The notes: generated from the letters alone by a model not told the origin. A stretch of 8,589 nucleotides of DNA from Bryobacterales bacterium (GCA_009697495.1 SHUN01000098.1:1-8589); one strand, 5' to 3'; shown: positions 1 to 6,611, numbered from the stretch's first letter. Translations and numbers: made by a program.

Positions 1-423
1 GGGTTCTGTCTGGCGCAGACGGGGGACATGGTTCCGCCGGAGGTGCGCCGGGTTGGCGACCGGTTGGCGTGCCTTTGCAAGTCCTGCAATAACACGGTGG
101 CGACGTGCCAGATGGTGGGGTGCCACTATACGGCGCCGGCGCGGGCGCGGATCTCAGAGTTAGTGCGGGAGGGGAAATCGGACGACGCGATTGTCGCCGA
201 TTTCGTAAAGGCTGAGGGCAAGAAAGCGCTGGCGGCGCCGGAAGCTTCCGGGTTTGGATTGATGGCGTGGCTGGCGCCGCCGTTTATGGCATTGGCCGGG
301 GTTGGGATTATTTTTTGGTTTGTGCGGCGAAGCCGGAAAAAGGCCGCGGCGGTGGTGGATGATGGAACTGTGGCGAAGTACCAGCAAGCAGCGGAAAGGG
401 ATTTCTCCCGGTTCGAAGAATGA
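1..423 (+). CDS. ccmH: CcmH-type cytochrome c maturation thiol-disulfide protein (5' end outside window)
   Basis: CcmH is a membrane-anchored periplasmic protein of System I that reduces or holds the CXXCH cysteines of apocytochrome c before heme ligation. The frame is open from base 1, and the first residues (GFCLAQTGD) look like the end of a signal peptide, so the true start is upstream; the ATG at 28 is probably internal. The redox motif is RLACLCKSC (codons at 61-87), followed by a TCQMVGCH segment (106-126). Next come the helical region typical of the family (ARISELVREGKSDDAIVADF), the AWLAPP motif and one membrane helix (about bases 256-336), then a basic cytoplasmic tail. The plain family motif is LRCXXC; here there are five cysteines in 18 residues. 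The stop overlaps the next start by ATGA, so the two are probably translationally coupled. Confidence 0.88.
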   Translation, partial: GFCLAQTGDMVPPEVRRVGDRLACLCKSCNNTVATCQMVGCHYTAPARARISELVREGKSDDAIVADFVKAEGKKALAAPEASGFGLMAWLAPPFMALAGVGIIFWFVRRSRKKAAAVVDDGTVAKYQQAAERDFSRFEE

Positions 424-812
424 TAATTGCCTTGGCGGCGCTGATTGTGATTGGCGTCCTATTTTTCACCCTACGGATACGTGACAAGCATCTTCCGCCG
501 GAGGAATCGGAAACACCGATTAAACCGCTGGAAGAGGCGAAGGTGCGAATCTATGAAGCCCTGCGGGATTTGCAGTTTGAGTACCGGTTGGGGAAGTTGT
601 CGGACGCCGATTACCAGGCGTCGAAGCAGGAGTTGCAGAAAGAGCTGGCGCGGGTATTGCAGCAGATTGGTGAAACGGCGACGCCTTCGAAGCCCGTGGT
701 TAAGGCGGAGGCGAAGGCGAAGGGAAATGTGTGTCCGCATTGCGGCGCGAGCTTTAAGGAAAAGTTGAAGTTTTGCGGGGAATGCGGGAAGGCAATGGAG
801 GCGGCGGGATGA
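420..812 (+). CDS. CcmI-like membrane protein with C-terminal zinc ribbon
   Basis: This 130-residue protein has one N-terminal membrane helix (about residues 2-19). A charged helical segment follows (about 35-85, including RDLQFEYRLGKLSDADY) that resembles the first part of CcmI/CycH, where membrane segment 1 is followed by a short coiled coil. After a Lys/Ala linker it ends in a four-cysteine zinc ribbon: C105-X2-C108 and C119-X2-C122. The TPR domain by which classical CcmI binds apocytochrome is absent. With a short N-terminus and the helix at the front, the ribbon is probably cytoplasmic or periplasmic depending on orientation, which I cannot decide. The gene starts in the ccmH stop and its own stop overlaps the next start, so it belongs to the operon. 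The CcmI relationship is inference from position and segment resemblance; the zinc ribbon is seen directly. Confidence 0.75.
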   Translation: MIIALAALIVIGVLFFTLRIRDKHLPPEESETPIKPLEEAKVRIYEALRDLQFEYRLGKLSDADYQASKQELQKELARVLQQIGETATPSKPVVKAEAKAKGNVCPHCGASFKEKLKFCGECGKAMEAAG

Positions 813-1774
813 GGGGCGCAGTGTGTTTGCTGGCGGTGCTGCCGGTGCTGGCGGCGGATGGGTTGGTGACGAATGGGACGACGGGGAAACCGCAAGGCGG
901 GGCAACGGTGACGTTGTATGGGATCACGCCGGGGGCCGGGCCGGAGCCATTGGCGAGCGTGAAATCGGGCGCGGATGGGGCATGGAAGATCGACAAGCCG
1001 TTTCAGGGGCGGGGGTTTATTCAGACCGCCTTCGATGGCGTGACGTACAACCACATGCTGCAGCCGGGCGCGCCGATGGCGGGGATACAGCTTTCGGTGT
1101 TTAATGTGTCGGCGAAGAAGGGCGCGGAGATTACGATCAGCAATCACATGCTGCTGCTGGAGCCGCAGGGGGATAAGTTGGCGGTGCGGGAATCGTACTT
1201 CTTTTCGAACGCGGGGAAAGTGACTTGGAATGATGCGGCGAACGGGACGCTGCGGTTCGTGGTGGGTCGAGAGCCATTGGGGCGCGTGGAAGTGAATGCG
1301 ACGGCGCCGCAGGGAATGCCGATTAAGCGGGTGGCGGAGAAGGGGCGAGGGAAGGGCGAGATGAAAGTCGACTTCCCGATTAAGCCTGGGGAGACGCGGA
1401 TTGATTTGGCCTATACGTTGCCGTATGCGAGCCCGTCGCGGTTTCAGACGAGGTTTCTGCTGCCGGCGACGCAGGCGATGATTGCGGTGCCGAATGGGGT
1501 TTCATTGAAGGGCGCAGGGATCAAGGACGAGGGCAAGGAGCCGACGACACAGGCGAGTATTTTCCGAGTGGATGCGCAGGCGCTGGATCTGGTGATGGAG
1601 GGGACAGGGGATTTGGCGGGGCCGGGCGGGGGCGAGGAAGCAGCTTCGAAAGGCCCGGAGATTGAGCAGATCAAGGCGCGGCCATACGATAAGCTGGCGG
1701 TGCTGTTGGGGTTGGCGTTTGCGATTCTGGCATGCGGCTTCGCGCTATTGTTTCGCCGCGAGGCGAGGAAATGA
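809..1774 (+). CDS. Exported, C-terminally membrane-anchored beta-domain protein of the ccm operon
   Basis: The product is 321 residues and has no function I can name. It starts with a short signal peptide (about residues 1-16, ending VLAA). A segment of about residues 17-100 resembles a carboxypeptidase-regulatory or transthyretin-like beta sandwich (GLVTNGTTGKPQGGATVTLYG, then SGADGAWKI). A second beta-rich region covers about 100-265. A Gly/Glu-rich linker and one membrane helix (about 296-315) follow, then a basic tail (FRREARK), so the body should be periplasmic and anchored at the C-terminus. I chose the ATG at 809 over the in-frame ATG at 773 because it directly precedes the signal peptide and forms an ATGA overlap with the preceding stop. 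The position between ccmH and ccmA suggests an accessory role in cytochrome c assembly; this is inference. Confidence 0.82.
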   Translation: MRGAVCLLAVLPVLAADGLVTNGTTGKPQGGATVTLYGITPGAGPEPLASVKSGADGAWKIDKPFQGRGFIQTAFDGVTYNHMLQPGAPMAGIQLSVFNVSAKKGAEITISNHMLLLEPQGDKLAVRESYFFSNAGKVTWNDAANGTLRFVVGREPLGRVEVNATAPQGMPIKRVAEKGRGKGEMKVDFPIKPGETRIDLAYTLPYASPSRFQTRFLLPATQAMIAVPNGVSLKGAGIKDEGKEPTTQASIFRVDAQALDLVMEGTGDLAGPGGGEEAASKGPEIEQIKARPYDKLAVLLGLAFAILACGFALLFRREARK

Positions 1775-2472
1775 GTGCGCCTGCCGTCGCCGCGGCGGGC
1801 GTTTGGAAGTATTTCGGCGACTATCCGGCGCTGCGGGATGTTCGCTTCGATTTGGGGGCGGGCGAGTGTTTGGCGTTATTGGGCCGGAACGGGGCGGGGA
1901 AGACGACGCTGCTGCGGATTATGGGCGGGTTGAGCGGGACTTCCAAAGGGGATGTGTTGATTGATGGCTGCGCGGTGCGGGCGTCGGAAACGCGGGCTCG
2001 GATTGGTTGGCTGGGGCATTCGATTGGGCTTTATGATGAGTTGACGGCGCGGGAGAATTTACGGACGTTTGGGCGGTTGTACGGCGTGACAGCGGCGACG
2101 GTATCCGAGTGGCTCCAGCGGGTGAATCTGACGCATGTGGCGGATGCGCCGGTGCGGGAGTATTCGCGGGGAATGCGGCAGCGGCTGGCGGTGGCGCGGG
2201 CGTTTTTGCATGGGCCGCGGTTGTTGCTGCTGGATGAGCCGTTTACTTCGCTGGACGATAAGGCGATTGCTTTGTTGCAGGGGCTGTTGACGGCGGCGCG
2301 CGCTGAGGGCGTGACGATTATTTTGTCGACGCATCAGATTCGGGAGGCGATGGAGTTGGCGAGTTTTGTGGCGTTGCTGGATCGCGGGAAGCTGGCGCAT
2401 TTTGGGGAACGGACGGCGGAGATGTTGAACGATCCGGGGTATCTGTACCGGACGTTTGGGAGCGCGGCATGA
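1771..2472 (+). CDS. ccmA: Heme exporter ABC ATPase CcmA
   Basis: CcmA is the cytoplasmic ATPase of the CcmABCD complex, which uses ATP hydrolysis to release holo-CcmE from CcmC. In this 233-residue protein the ABC motifs appear in order: Walker A GRNGAGKTT (38-46), a Q-loop region carrying the LGHSIGLYDELTARENL pattern of CcmA-type ATPases (81-97), a signature YSRGMRQR (131-138), Walker B with LLLLDEP (151-157), D-loop SLD (160-162) and H-loop His188. The length fits the family. The start at 1771 overlaps the preceding stop (ATGA); an in-frame ATG at 1732 lies inside the previous gene and would add residues that do not match the family. The stop overlaps the ccmB start in the same way. Confidence 0.92.
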   Translation: MSAPAVAAAGVWKYFGDYPALRDVRFDLGAGECLALLGRNGAGKTTLLRIMGGLSGTSKGDVLIDGCAVRASETRARIGWLGHSIGLYDELTARENLRTFGRLYGVTAATVSEWLQRVNLTHVADAPVREYSRGMRQRLAVARAFLHGPRLLLLDEPFTSLDDKAIALLQGLLTAARAEGVTIILSTHQIREAMELASFVALLDRGKLAHFGERTAEMLNDPGYLYRTFGSAA

Positions 2473-3149
2473 CGATGTTGCGCCATGCGGCCGCGATTGC
2501 CGCGAAGGACTTGCGGAGCGAGTTCCGGACGAAGGAATCGATCAATTCGACGCTGTCGTTCAGCGTGGTGATTTTGTTGTTGTTCAGTTTTGCGTTCGAT
2601 CCCTCGCCGGACATGATTGCCGAATTTGGCGGCGGATTGTTGTGGATGGTGTTTGCGTTTGCGGGGGCGTTGATTGTGAACCGGTCGTTTGCGCGGGAGT
2701 TGCCGAATGACTGCATTGACGTGCTGGTGGCGTCGCCGGCTTCGGGGGCTTCGCTGTTCCTGGGGAAGGCGGTGGCGTGTTTTGTGTTGTTGTTTGGGAT
2801 TGAGTGTATCTGCCTGCCGGTGTTTGGGATTTTTTACAACATTACGTGGTGGCGGAGCCTGTGGGCGCTGCTGGGCGTGTTGGCGTTGGGGACGTGGGCG
2901 CTGGCTTGCGTGGGGACATTTTTCAGCGCGTTGACGGTGAATTTGCGGCTGCGGGAATTGATGCTGCCGATGTTGCTGTATCCGATGCTGATCCCGGCGT
3001 TGTTGTCTGTGATGATGTTGACGAACACGCTGCTGACGGGGCAGGCGCTGCCTCCGGACTTTTCGGTTTGGCTGCGGCTTTTGGTTGGATTCAATATCAT
3101 GTTCACAACGCTTTCGGTTTACTTGGCCGAGACAATTTTGGTGAGATAG
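2469..3149 (+). CDS. ccmB: Heme exporter permease CcmB
   Basis: CcmB is the integral membrane subunit that pairs with CcmA. The 226-residue protein has an N-terminal amphipathic cytoplasmic stretch (KDLRSEFRTKESINS) and about six hydrophobic helices near residues 28-43, 52-71, 98-118, 131-153, 165-187 and 200-223. Family landmarks include NRSFARELPNDCIDVLVASP (71-90), matching the RxxExExxxxxxxLLxSP-like segment of CcmB, and the conserved helix containing LMLPMLLYPMLIP (164-176). The start codon overlaps the ccmA stop by 4 bases, so the two subunits are probably made in equal amounts. There is a 12-base gap to ccmC. Confidence 0.92.
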   Translation: MTMLRHAAAIAAKDLRSEFRTKESINSTLSFSVVILLLFSFAFDPSPDMIAEFGGGLLWMVFAFAGALIVNRSFARELPNDCIDVLVASPASGASLFLGKAVACFVLLFGIECICLPVFGIFYNITWWRSLWALLGVLALGTWALACVGTFFSALTVNLRLRELMLPMLLYPMLIPALLSVMMLTNTLLTGQALPPDFSVWLRLLVGFNIMFTTLSVYLAETILVR

Positions 3150-3161
3150 GAAGTACAAGCA

Positions 3162-3854
3162 ATGCGCACGAAAGTAATTCTCGGCCTGGGCGCGGTGGCG
3201 TTGCCGCTGCTGTTGAGAAATCTGTACGTCATCATGTTTCTGGTGCCGGACGAGATGGAGCAGGGGCCAATTTACCGGATTTTTTTCTACCATTTGCCGG
3301 CATTTCTAGTGGCGGCGGTGGGCTACTTGACGGCGATGGTGGCTAGCGTAATGTATCTGGTGAAGAAAGATCAGAAGTATGACGCGATCGCGGTGGCGGC
3401 GACGGAGACGGCGCTGGCATTCGCGGCGGTGAACCTGGTTACCGGAATGATCTGGGGCCGGATTATCTGGGGGATCTGGTGGGCATGGGATCCGCGGTTG
3501 ACGTGGGCGCTGATCAGTTGGCTGGTCTATTTCGGCTACCTGATGCTGCGGAGCGCGATTGACGATCCGACGGAGCGGGCGAAGAACTCCGCGGTGCTGT
3601 CGATATTCGGGTCGGCGTCGGTGGCGGTGACGTGGAAGGCGATTGAATGGTGGCGCACGCAGCATCCGGGGCCGGTGCTTTCGATCCGGACGGGCGGGGT
3701 GCAGAAGATCGATCCCATGATGGAGAACATGATTTACGTGAACTTTCTGGCGTTGTTGTTGCTGGGAGTAATATTTATGCTGGTGCGGCTGCGGCAGGAA
3801 GAAGCGCAGCGGGAAATTGACGCGTTGCGGCGCTATGCGCACGCGATGAATTAG
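3162..3854 (+). CDS. ccmC: Heme-handling membrane protein CcmC
   Basis: CcmC binds heme in the membrane with a tryptophan-rich external motif and two external histidines, and passes it to CcmE. The 230-residue protein shows the WWAWDPRLT motif (106-114) within a Trp-rich stretch, His44 in FFYHLPAF as the likely first ligand and His168 in WWRTQHPG as the likely second. Six hydrophobic helices are visible (about 5-24, 45-66, 85-103, 115-131, 146-160 and 190-208). A shorter heme-handling superfamily protein such as CcsA is unlikely given the ccmAB context and the immediately following ccmD. An AGGA lies ten bases before the ATG. This is one of the few genes here with its own spaced ribosome site, since the gap to ccmB is 12 bases. 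Confidence 0.92.
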   Translation: MRTKVILGLGAVALPLLLRNLYVIMFLVPDEMEQGPIYRIFFYHLPAFLVAAVGYLTAMVASVMYLVKKDQKYDAIAVAATETALAFAAVNLVTGMIWGRIIWGIWWAWDPRLTWALISWLVYFGYLMLRSAIDDPTERAKNSAVLSIFGSASVAVTWKAIEWWRTQHPGPVLSIRTGGVQKIDPMMENMIYVNFLALLLLGVIFMLVRLRQEEAQREIDALRRYAHAMN

Positions 3855-3866
3855 AACGGAAAACCG

Positions 3867-4016
3867 ATGGACGAACGCAACATAACTTTCATGTTTTACG
3901 GGCTGGCTGTGGCGTGGGGGCTGCTGGCGTTGTATGCTGTGCTGTTGGGCCTGCGTGAGCGGGATCTGACCAAGCAGCTAGAGACGCTGCGGCGAATGGT
4001 AGAGGAGAAAAAATGA
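3867..4016 (+). CDS. ccmD: Small heme exporter subunit CcmD
   Basis: CcmD is a small single-helix protein that stabilises the CcmABC complex and is needed to release holo-CcmE. This 49-residue ORF begins at ATG 3867, 12 bases after the ccmC stop. It has a short polar N-terminus (MDERNITFMF), one membrane helix (about residues 8-29) and a charged tail LRERDLTKQLETLRRMVEEK typical of CcmD. It ends in TGA at 4014-4016, which overlaps the next ATG by 4 bases. Size, topology and position directly after ccmC all fit. Sequence conservation in this family is low, so the call rests on these points rather than on specific residues. The region before the start is purine-rich (AACGGAA), a weak ribosome site. 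Confidence 0.85.
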   Translation: MDERNITFMFYGLAVAWGLLALYAVLLGLRERDLTKQLETLRRMVEEKK

Positions 4017-5368
4017 ACCGCCGGAAACTGATGCAGATGGCGATGGGCGCGTTGCCCGCATCGATGCTTACACAGCGGCACGTGGCCGCGCAGACACAAG
4101 CCGACCGGGCGATGCGGGGCTTGAGTTCCCCGCTGATTAAAGACGTTCAAGTGATTGCGACAGCGCCTGCCGGGCTGCGTTTGGTGGTGGTCAAAGTCGT
4201 CACCGATCAGGACGGGTTGTACGGCTATGGCTGCGGGACGTTTACGCAGCGCGCCGACCTGGTGGTACCAGCGGTCGAAAAGTATTTGAAGCCGTTTCTG
4301 ATTGGCCAGAAAGCCGACCGGATCGACGACCTGTGGCAGGCGATGTACAACTCGAGCTATTGGCGGAACGGGCCGGTGCTGAACAACGCGATCAGCGGCG
4401 TGGACCAGGCGCTGTGGGACATTAAGGGGCGGATGGCGGGGATGCCCGTTTATCAGTTGCTTGGGGGCAAGGTTCGCGAGGCGGCCGATTGTTATGGCCA
4501 TGCTTCGGGGCAGGACGCGGCGCAGGTAGTGGAGAGCGCGAAGAAGTATATTGCGCAGGGTTTCCGCCATATTCGCGTGCAAGTGGGTGTGCCGGGAATG
4601 GCTGGATATGGCTCGGGCGGGGCGGCGGCGCGGGTGAAGTCGCTGCATACGAAGCCTGTGTTTGAGCCGGCGGCCTATATTCGACGCGCGTTGAACATGT
4701 TCGAAGTTTGCCGGAAAGAGCTGCCGGAAGAGATCGAACTGCTGCATGACGTGCATGAGCGGATCACGCCGACGCAGGCGCTGCAGATGGCAAAAGACTG
4801 CGAGAAGTTCAAGCTGTACTTCCTGGAAGATCCGTTGTCGCCGGAAGATATTGCTTGGTTCCGGTTGATCCGGCAGGCTTGCACGACGCCGATCGCGATG
4901 GGCGAACTGTTCAACTCGCCGCATGAATGGTCGCCGTTGATTGCGGAGCGGTTGATTGACTATATCCGCGTACACGTGTCGCAGGCGGGCGGGCTGACGC
5001 CGTGCCGGAAGATGGCGATTATGGGCGAGCATTTTGGCGTGCGGACGGCGTGGCATGGGCCGGGCGATGTGTCGCCGATTGGTCATGCGGCGAACGTGGC
5101 ATTGGACCTGGTGAGCTATAACTTTGGCGTGCAGGAATACTCGTCATTCAATGCGGCGACGCGCGAGGTGTTTAGCGGCGTGCCGGAGATGAAAGACGGT
5201 TATCTGTACGCGACGGAGAAGCCGGGCTGGGGCATTGAAGTGAATGAGGCGGCGGCGAAGAAGTATCCGTTTGGCAGCGGCGGGGACCGCGCCGATAGCG
5301 AGAGGAGCCGGCTGAACGGCGGCTGGGGCGAAATTCGCAAGCCCGACGGGCAGATTATCAAGCAGTAA
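4013..5368 (+). CDS. Tat-exported mandelate racemase/muconate lactonizing-type enzyme, ManD-like sugar-acid dehydratase
   Basis: This is an enolase-superfamily enzyme of 451 residues. Members use a divalent metal to stabilise an enediolate formed from a carboxylate substrate; the ManD/RspA branch dehydrates D-mannonate or D-gluconate. The metal ligands are D246, E272 and E298, spaced 26 and 26 as in ManD. H248 (HDVHER), H348 (WHGPGDVSP) and the R188/Y199 pair in the RVQVGVPGMAGYG loop match the ManD catalytic positions. The N-terminus MNRRKLMQMAMGALPA, ending near VAAQ, is a twin-arginine type signal, so the enzyme is probably periplasmic. The start overlaps the ccmD stop (ATGA), making it the apparent last gene of the ccm operon. 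The loop between 199 and 225 departs from typical ManD, so the substrate is uncertain. Confidence 0.88.
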   Translation: MNRRKLMQMAMGALPASMLTQRHVAAQTQADRAMRGLSSPLIKDVQVIATAPAGLRLVVVKVVTDQDGLYGYGCGTFTQRADLVVPAVEKYLKPFLIGQKADRIDDLWQAMYNSSYWRNGPVLNNAISGVDQALWDIKGRMAGMPVYQLLGGKVREAADCYGHASGQDAAQVVESAKKYIAQGFRHIRVQVGVPGMAGYGSGGAAARVKSLHTKPVFEPAAYIRRALNMFEVCRKELPEEIELLHDVHERITPTQALQMAKDCEKFKLYFLEDPLSPEDIAWFRLIRQACTTPIAMGELFNSPHEWSPLIAERLIDYIRVHVSQAGGLTPCRKMAIMGEHFGVRTAWHGPGDVSPIGHAANVALDLVSYNFGVQEYSSFNAATREVFSGVPEMKDGYLYATEKPGWGIEVNEAAAKKYPFGSGGDRADSERSRLNGGWGEIRKPDGQIIKQ

Positions 5369-6470
5369 ATTGGCGTTCGATGGCCTCGACCCCGGAAGCG
5401 AAATCCGCTTCCGGGGTGAGGAGGCTGAGCACGAGCCAGCCTTCGGATTCGAAGTCGTAGAAGTAGCCGGGCTGGGTGAGTGTTTGTTCGTGTTCCAGGA
5501 GATGAATGGCCCATTCTTCTTCGGATTTTGTACGAGGCGTGGGGATGATGGCGTACCAGCCTGCTTCGACTTGAAGGGGTCTTAAGTTCGAGGCGTTGAG
5601 TTTTTTTAGATTGGCTTTTGTGCGGTGTTGGATTTGTTGGCGGATTGCTTGGCCGTGTTTTAAGAAGGCGGGAAGGGCGTGTTGAACCGGGGTTGAGACC
5701 GATAGGTAGGTGTCGGCGATGAGTTCGAGGCGCGTTGCGGCTTCATCGGCTTGAGGGCCGGAGGCGGTGAGCCAGGCGGCTTTCATTTGGGGAAGGCCGG
5801 CGGTTTTGGACAGGCCGCCGAGGACGAAGGTTAGGCATTGGCCGTTGTTGCCGAGCGTGGCGGCGCGTGTTTCGTCGTTGATTAGAGGGTAATCGGCGAA
5901 GACTTCGTCGGAGATGAGGGCAATGTTTTTATGGGCGCAGATTTGGGCTAGTTGTGTGAGTTCGGATTTCTTGAGATAGCTGCCAGTCGGGTTGTTGGGG
6001 TGGACGAAGAGGATGGCTTTGGTGTTTGCGTCGAGTTGGTTTTGGAAAGAATCGAAATCGAGCCACCAGCCTTCGGAATATTGGAGGGAGTAGTGGTTGA
6101 CGGTTACGGATTCGAGTTTGGCGAGGAACTCGAATAGGGGATAGGAAGGGCGCGGGACGAGGATGGAGTCGCCGGGATTGCAGACGAGTTTGAAGAGCCA
6201 GGCGTAGGCTTCGGACGTAGATGCGGCGAGGATTGTGTGCGGGCCGAGGTTGAGGACGGCGCGGGCTTGTGGAAGACCGCGGGGGTCGGGGTTGTATTGT
6301 AGGGATTCGGTGTTGTTGAGGGCTTCTAAGAGTTCTACAGGGTAGTGGAGACCGGCGCTGGTGGGGTTGGAGGCGGTGAGATCGTATTTGGGTTTTTTGT
6401 TTTCCAGGGCTTGGGCGAGGCGGTTGGTTGTGAGGGACCAGTCGAGGCGGCGGGAGAAGTTGATGGGCAC
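5358..6470 (-). CDS. PLP-dependent class I/II aminotransferase
   Basis: This 370-residue cytoplasmic fold-type I enzyme transfers amino groups using pyridoxal phosphate. Visible motifs are SNPT near the start (34-37), YNPDPRGLPQAR (59-70), HPNNPTG with N160 (157-163), SDEVFADY with D188 and Y194 (187-194), and SKTAGLPQMK with the Schiff-base lysine K222 (221-230). The arginine that usually binds the substrate carboxylate in a C-terminal RISL-type segment is replaced: the matching stretch reads GWLVLSLLTPE, with V347. The substrate is therefore unclear. The start used is GTG at 6470; no Shine-Dalgarno is present and a TATAAT lies 3 bases upstream. Third codon positions are almost all C or A. 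The stop overlaps the convergent operon's last gene by 11 bases. Confidence 0.88.
   Translation of the reverse strand: MPINFSRRLDWSLTTNRLAQALENKKPKYDLTASNPTSAGLHYPVELLEALNNTESLQYNPDPRGLPQARAVLNLGPHTILAASTSEAYAWLFKLVCNPGDSILVPRPSYPLFEFLAKLESVTVNHYSLQYSEGWWLDFDSFQNQLDANTKAILFVHPNNPTGSYLKKSELTQLAQICAHKNIALISDEVFADYPLINDETRAATLGNNGQCLTFVLGGLSKTAGLPQMKAAWLTASGPQADEAATRLELIADTYLSVSTPVQHALPAFLKHGQAIRQQIQHRTKANLKKLNASNLRPLQVEAGWYAIIPTPRTKSEEEWAIHLLEHEQTLTQPGYFYDFESEGWLVLSLLTPEADFASGVEAIERQFTA
5389..5417. terminator. Perfect 12-bp inverted repeat, possible end-of-operon hairpin
   Basis: ACCCCGGAAGCG (5389-5400), a 5-base AAATC loop (5401-5405) and CGCTTCCGGGGT (5406-5417) form a perfect 12-bp GC-rich stem. 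It lies 20 bases past the stop of the enolase-superfamily gene and also inside the 3' end of the convergent aminotransferase gene. No T-run follows on either strand, so it is not a textbook intrinsic terminator. It could act as a 3' barrier or stabiliser for the ccm operon mRNA, or limit read-through collision. The structure is seen; the role is inferred. Confidence 0.5.
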
Positions 6471-6473
6471 TGG

Positions 6474-6479
6474 ATTATA
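6474..6479 (-). promoter_or_regulatory. TATAAT -10-like box next to the aminotransferase start
   Basis: An exact TATAAT on the - strand ends 3 bases before the GTG start. A -35 with good match is missing at 17 bases (GCCAAC). If used, transcription would begin about 7 bases further on, inside the assigned start, so either the box is coincidental or the start is misplaced. Confidence 0.3.
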
Positions 6480-6611
6480 GCGCGACGGAGCTGAGCGTTG
6501 GCACTGTCACAAGGCGGTCCCTGGAGATCCGAGTTGACGAATTACTCGGAATCCGAGGCGCTGGAGTGCGGCAACGGCGTTTGCGCGGGGCACGTGTCGC
6601 GGTGCCCTCAT
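6475..6611 (-). pseudogene. hicA: Decayed HicA-type toxin remnant
   Basis: HicA toxins are small mRNA-cleaving double-stranded-RNA-binding-like proteins with a catalytic histidine in a GSH motif. Here an ATG at 6611, overlapping the hicB stop as ATGA, opens a 34-residue frame. Its sequence (MRAPRHVPRANAV, then ALQRLGFRVIRQLGS) matches the HicA N-terminal half, but it runs off into PGTAL and a stop at 6507-6509. The next frame continues SRDRLVTVPTL up to a stop at 6475-6477, resembling the VTVP strand of HicA. The two halves would join through a one-base deletion in the codon after GS, where the catalytic His would sit. The C-terminal part is also missing, replaced by the aminotransferase start region. 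The toxin is very likely dead. The HicA assignment rests on a short match. Confidence 0.55.

Noticed and set aside
28..423. ATG at 28 as the true ccmH start
   Set aside because: The frame is open to base 1 with residues like a signal peptide end, and a periplasmic protein needs one.
773..1774. Start at 773 for the beta-domain protein
   Set aside because: It lies inside the zinc-ribbon coding region; ATG 809 directly precedes a signal peptide and overlaps the stop.
2334..3293. Long - strand frame opposite ccmB/ccmC
   Set aside because: Its Gln/His/Arg-rich sequence is an antisense shadow of G-rich codons; the + strand genes have clear family motifs.
3896..5086. Long - strand frame opposite the enolase-superfamily gene
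   Set aside because: Arg/His/Pro-rich shadow without any family pattern.
5601..5607. T7 run as an intrinsic terminator
   Set aside because: It encodes Lys codons in the aminotransferase, and only a 6-bp stem with a G-T pair lies 13 bases before it.
6528..6557. Repeated TCCGAG/CTCGGA elements as an operator
   Set aside because: They arise from two Leu-Gly codon pairs in the hicA remnant.
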